From Fimbriimonadia bacterium (GTDB lineage Bacteria > Armatimonadota > Fimbriimonadia > Fimbriimonadales > GBS-DC): a stretch of DNA of 64,000 bases. This document shows positions 61,091-64,000 of the stretch, piece by piece (the stretch's first letter is position 1; the number at the start of each line of letters is the position of its first letter). Location of the stretch: positions 50,805-114,804 of the forward strand of contig JAHCHP010000011.1 in the NCBI GenBank assembly GCA_026129765.1. Reading direction: 5' to 3'. A program made the translations under genes and the position numbers. The notes beneath the pieces are model-generated. The model made no database searches, was not told the DNA's origin, and saw nothing but the letters and a program-made list of their open reading frames with translations.

Positions 61091-62486
61091 CAAACGCGCT
61101 CAAGCGGCGCAGGGTCTCCTCGATATCGGTTTTCGTTGCGCGGGGACTGAGCGGGCATAAGCGCAACGCGACTCTGCCCTTCAACACGGTCGAGCTGATC
61201 ATGGCATAACCGTCCTCAATCATTTTCTCGACCAAAGAGCGGTTCAAACGATCTTGTTCTTCTGCCGATAGGTGAGGCGGCGCGTATCGATAAGCCAATA
61301 TCCCTAAGGTCGCGGGAGAGACGATTTCCCAATCAGGCATTCCGCGCAAAATTTGCTCCGCATATTCCGCCAGTCCTATGCTGCCATCCACCGCATCGCG
61401 AAAGGCTTGCGCGCCGAAGGTTTTAATGGACATCCACAGCTTTAAGGCTCGGAAACCGCGAGAAAGCTCGATGCCATAGTCGCAAAGGTCCACACTGCCG
61501 CCCCACCGTTCTTTATCTTGCAGGTAGGGCGGCAAAATGTGAAACGCCTCTTTTAACTTATCGAAGTCGCGAACGATCACACAGCCAGCCGCCATCGGTT
61601 GAAAGAACCACTTATGCGGGTCAATCGCCAGCGAATGAACCTTTTCAATGCCTTTCAGCAGAAACTTATACTTTTCAGACAAGATCGCGGCTGCGCCATA
61701 CGCGCCATCGATATGCAACCACAAGCCCTGCTCCGCGCAGAAATCGGCTAATTCATCCAGCGGGTCAACCGCGCCGGTGTTGGTGGTTCCCGCGCTGGCA
61801 ATCACAATCGCGGGCGTCCATCCCGACTCTCGATCCTGCGCGACGCGCTCTTTCAGCGCAGAGAGAGAAAGTTTGAATTGGTTATCGCTTTCCATCGTCA
61901 CGATCTGTTCCGGCAAAAAACCCAACACTCGCAAGGCGCGGGCGACACAAGAATGGGTTTGATCCGAGAGATAAACGGTTCCCAGCGAGAGCTCTTCGCC
62001 CAGAGTAGCATGGCGCGCGGCGGTTAACGCAACTAAATTCGCAATGGAGCCTCCACTCACAAACAAACCGCCCGCCGTCTCGGGCATGCCCAGCCACTGA
62101 CGCAGCCAATCGATAACAATCAATTCCACTTGGGTCGCGCCTGCCCCAACCATCCAAGTACCTGCAAAGATATTGGTACCCGCCGCCAGCGTATCCGCCA
62201 TCACACCAACGTAGTTATTCGGCGCAGGCACAAATGCGAAATAACGCGGGTGATCTACATGGATAACGCGGGTTAAGACCTCCTGCAGAAACTGCGATAG
62301 AACGGCTTCAAACGGTTCGCCTTGCTCCGGAGGCGGATCACGCAGCAGGCTCTCCAACTCATCGCGTGTGGCGCGCGCGCCAATTTTGCTTTCCGGCAGG
62401 TTCTGCCAATAATCGACCAATGCATCGATAACTTGATAGCCCATTTCGCGCATGCGCTCCGGCGTAATCTCAAACGGGTTCCCCAT
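61077..62486 (-). CDS. pyridoxal-dependent decarboxylase (group II, aromatic amino-acid type)
   Basis: A protein of 469 aa. PLP enzyme features are FVSGGSIANLVALTAARHAT, WLHIDGAYGAAAILSEKYKF and the Schiff-base lysine in LAIDPHKWFFQPMAAGCVIV. The length and N-terminal segment (ITPERMREMGYQVIDALVDY, YWQNLPE) match DOPA/tryptophan/tyrosine decarboxylases. The substrate could be an aromatic amino acid or another such as glutamate; not decidable here. The gene converges with mutL (14-nt overlap). Confidence 0.93.
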   Translation of the reverse strand: MGNPFEITPERMREMGYQVIDALVDYWQNLPESKIGARATRDELESLLRDPPPEQGEPFEAVLSQFLQEVLTRVIHVDHPRYFAFVPAPNNYVGVMADTLAAGTNIFAGTWMVGAGATQVELIVIDWLRQWLGMPETAGGLFVSGGSIANLVALTAARHATLGEELSLGTVYLSDQTHSCVARALRVLGFLPEQIVTMESDNQFKLSLSALKERVAQDRESGWTPAIVIASAGTTNTGAVDPLDELADFCAEQGLWLHIDGAYGAAAILSEKYKFLLKGIEKVHSLAIDPHKWFFQPMAAGCVIVRDFDKLKEAFHILPPYLQDKERWGGSVDLCDYGIELSRGFRALKLWMSIKTFGAQAFRDAVDGSIGLAEYAEQILRGMPDWEIVSPATLGILAYRYAPPHLSAEEQDRLNRSLVEKMIEDGYAMISSTVLKGRVALRLCPLSPRATKTDIEETLRRLSAFATSA

Positions 62487-62788
62487 GCTTAAAAGTATAG
62501 CCGTTTTTGCCTAAGGGATTGGATTACAGACTATCTCACTTTGCGCTTTGCTATTAAGGAGCCATGGAGTGCAACAAAGCGCAGAGTACCGTTATGCCCG
62601 CGTTTGCGGGATTTCCTTAAACAGAACGGTCCGACAGACCCCCTTACGAAACTGTACACGGAACCTTCTATACCTTTACTGACCAAGAGACTATAAACAC
62701 CCTTTCATAAGATATTCATTTTTGTTTCAGTTCTATTTCATCCTGATGTTTCACAATCTTTATACATCCAATTCATTAGGAGGAAATG
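62487..62788. other. intergenic region upstream of the globin gene
   Basis: Contains a hairpin CCCGC-GTTT-GCGGG at 62597-62610 in a TTATGCCCGCG... repeat-like stretch, AT-rich sequence (62680-62775) and AGGAGG (62778-62783). No other gene is supported. Confidence 0.5.
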
Positions 62789-63664
62789 ATGCGATTCACA
62801 ATGAAGTATTGCTTTGCGATCAGCGCAAGCTTATTGCTGTTTGGACAGGCAGCCCACGCTCAGTCAAAATCCCTTTACGAGCGATTAGGCGGAGTCCATG
62901 CAATTGCTGGAGTTGTTGACGAATTTGTCAACCGGCTCGCCACAAACCAAGTCGTGGCTTCCAACCCGAGAACGGTGGCTTCACTTTCGAAAATTCCTAT
63001 TCCGGCAATCAAATTCCAAGTCACCGCCATGTTATGTCAATCAACGGGAGGACCCCAAAAATACATCGGACGCGACATGAAAGCGGCTCACATGGGTTTA
63101 ATGATCAGTGATGAGGAATGGGATTCCGCGGCATCCGACTTAAAAGCGACATTGGATAAGTTCAAAGTGCCAGATAGGGAACAACAAGAGTTGTTCCAAC
63201 TGGTTGGAGGTTCACGTAAAGACATCGTCTCGGGGGATCCTACGCTGCGTAAGGAGGGACAACGTGATCCCAAAATGGGCAAGAAAGGCAGTCTTTACGA
63301 GCGTCTGGGAGGGGTCAACTCTATAGCCGCGGTCGTTGATGACTTCGCCGACCGCTTGCTGAAAAATCCTGTGATTTTAGGCAATCCGCGCGTTGTGGAG
63401 TCCGCTACTTCCGGTCGAATCTCGGTAGCTGGTTTAAAGTACTTGTTAACGGAACAAATCTGCGAGGCAACGGGAGGTCCTCAAAAATACTCGGGACGCT
63501 CGATGAAAGATTCACACAAGGGCTTGATGATTTCTGACCGTGAATGGGAGGCGGGCGCACAAGACCTCATCGCTACACTGAACAAGTTCAAAGTGCCAGA
63601 AAAAGAGCAAAAAGAGTTGCTGAAGAGCATCGAGTCAACACGCAAAGACGTGCAGCAAAAATAA
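62789..63664 (+). CDS. secreted tandem group 1 truncated haemoglobin
   Basis: A protein of 291 aa from ATG 62789, 5 nt after AGGAGG; a preceding ATG at 62786 is too close to the RBS. The N-terminus is a signal peptide (MKYCFAISASLLLFGQAAHA within the first 25 residues). Two copies of a trHb1 domain follow: SLYERLGGVHAIAGVVDEFV (~res 29) and SLYERLGGVNSIAAVVDDFA (~res 170). Each has TGGPQKY.GR, a proximal-type His (KAAHMGLMIS and KDSHKGLMIS) and ATL.KFKVP at its end. The usual B10 Tyr position is V or A. A periplasmic/external haem protein for oxygen, NO or haem binding is inferred. Confidence 0.9.
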   Translation: MRFTMKYCFAISASLLLFGQAAHAQSKSLYERLGGVHAIAGVVDEFVNRLATNQVVASNPRTVASLSKIPIPAIKFQVTAMLCQSTGGPQKYIGRDMKAAHMGLMISDEEWDSAASDLKATLDKFKVPDREQQELFQLVGGSRKDIVSGDPTLRKEGQRDPKMGKKGSLYERLGGVNSIAAVVDDFADRLLKNPVILGNPRVVESATSGRISVAGLKYLLTEQICEATGGPQKYSGRSMKDSHKGLMISDREWEAGAQDLIATLNKFKVPEKEQKELLKSIESTRKDVQQK

Positions 63665-63719
63665 AGACGTTTTCGTGGGCAGGAAACCCTTCTTTTACAA
63701 AGAAATCGGTTTTCAGCCC

Positions 63720-64000
63720 ATGAACTCTCTCAATATTTACTTCACAGGGATTAATCAAGTTGAGTGCCGGATGGAACCTGTCGGCGATTTAACCGCTGGA
63801 CAAGTGTTGATACGCGCCGACAAAAGCTTGATCAGCACTGGCACCGAACTTATCTGCTTAGGCGGACTGTATGCCCCCAACACCCATTGGGACCGGTGGT
63901 TACAGCACCCCCATCTACCGGGCTACAGCATGATCGGTTTCGTTGAGGCATTAGGAGATGGTGTAACGGGCTTGCAAGTGGGAGATCGTATCGCAGTTCC
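63720..64000 (+). CDS. zinc-type alcohol dehydrogenase-like protein, N-terminal part (cut by right edge)
   Basis: The frame from ATG 63720 is open to the last base, giving about 93 residues: MNSLNIYFTGINQVECRMEP, then QVLIRADKSLISTGTELICL, then HLPGYSMIGFVEALGDGV and LQVGDRIAVP. This is the N-terminal GroES-like domain of medium-chain dehydrogenases that carry ISTGTE rather than the catalytic-zinc C-x-D motif, e.g. sugar- or bacteriochlorophyllide-type members. A GTG at 63675 is an upstream in-frame alternative. No good RBS for either. Confidence 0.8.
   Translation, partial: MNSLNIYFTGINQVECRMEPVGDLTAGQVLIRADKSLISTGTELICLGGLYAPNTHWDRWLQHPHLPGYSMIGFVEALGDGVTGLQVGDRIAV

Overview
The window looks like chromosomal DNA from a free-living bacterium with mid-range GC, most plausibly of the phylum Armatimonadota (Fimbriimonas-like) or a neighbouring group. 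Evidence: four pseudopilin-like proteins with the [24 protein letters not shown] leader helix and a C-terminal H-X9-DG motif, two secreted proteins sharing a dockerin-like tail (VND.DLL.VLF.FG), a PEP-CTERM protein, CIRCE-controlled groESL, and a recurrent GG-TATAAT promoter core. This placement is inference; no rRNA gene is present.

Layout. 0-4.2 kb: an AraC regulator heading an operon of secreted Cys-rich proteins (minus strand, running off the left edge), a CPBP membrane protease, tRNA-Ser(GCT), and an AraC/GyrI-type regulator. 4.2-6.0 kb: a compact restriction-modification (RM) pair. 6-14 kb: glmU-prs, a sigma factor flanked by tiny ORFs, and a minus-strand operon of two membrane proteins, rapZ, yvcK and glpX. 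This concentrates genes that make, bind or respond to UDP-GlcNAc and run gluconeogenesis. 14-18 kb: two pseudopilin-like genes and a large secreted beta-propeller protein. 18-38 kb: mostly metabolism and envelope: a GT-C-like membrane protein, YpfJ-type peptidase, K+/H+ antiporter, a Trp-rich-tailed secreted protein, a BTAD/TPR regulator, MATE exporter, aldo/keto reductase, GlmL-like ATPase, ornithine-cyclodeaminase-like enzyme, a second dockerin-like protein, two Gfo/Idh/MocA oxidoreductases, a flavin reductase and an unrecognised HExxH protein. 38-42 kb: a PIN toxin with an unusual partner, queD, and a second RM system (DpnA-like methyltransferase with a winged-helix nuclease) whose methyltransferase start sits in a cluster of five GATC sites. 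42-47.5 kb: an SDR, a pseudopilin-like gene, an EamA transporter, purF, an MBL hydrolase and a tiny membrane ORF. Several of these carry single-step frameshifts, so this stretch is either decayed or poorly sequenced. 47.5-64 kb: ankyrin protein, PEP-CTERM protein, tandem repeats, a pseudopilin-like gene, groESL with CIRCE, a serine hydrolase, metallophosphoesterase, rhodanese-MBL fusion, YceI, mutL, a PLP decarboxylase, a secreted tandem truncated haemoglobin, and the start of an alcohol-dehydrogenase-like gene cut by the right edge.

Most genes appear to be ordinary chromosomal ones. The accessory elements are the two RM systems, the PIN module and short dispersed palindromic repeats. No IS element, prophage or CRISPR array was seen. 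The observations most worth follow-up are the GATC cluster over the second methyltransferase start, the GG-TATAAT promoter signature (sometimes almost leaderless), the sigma factor flanked by tiny ORFs, the tandem globin, and the frameshift cluster.
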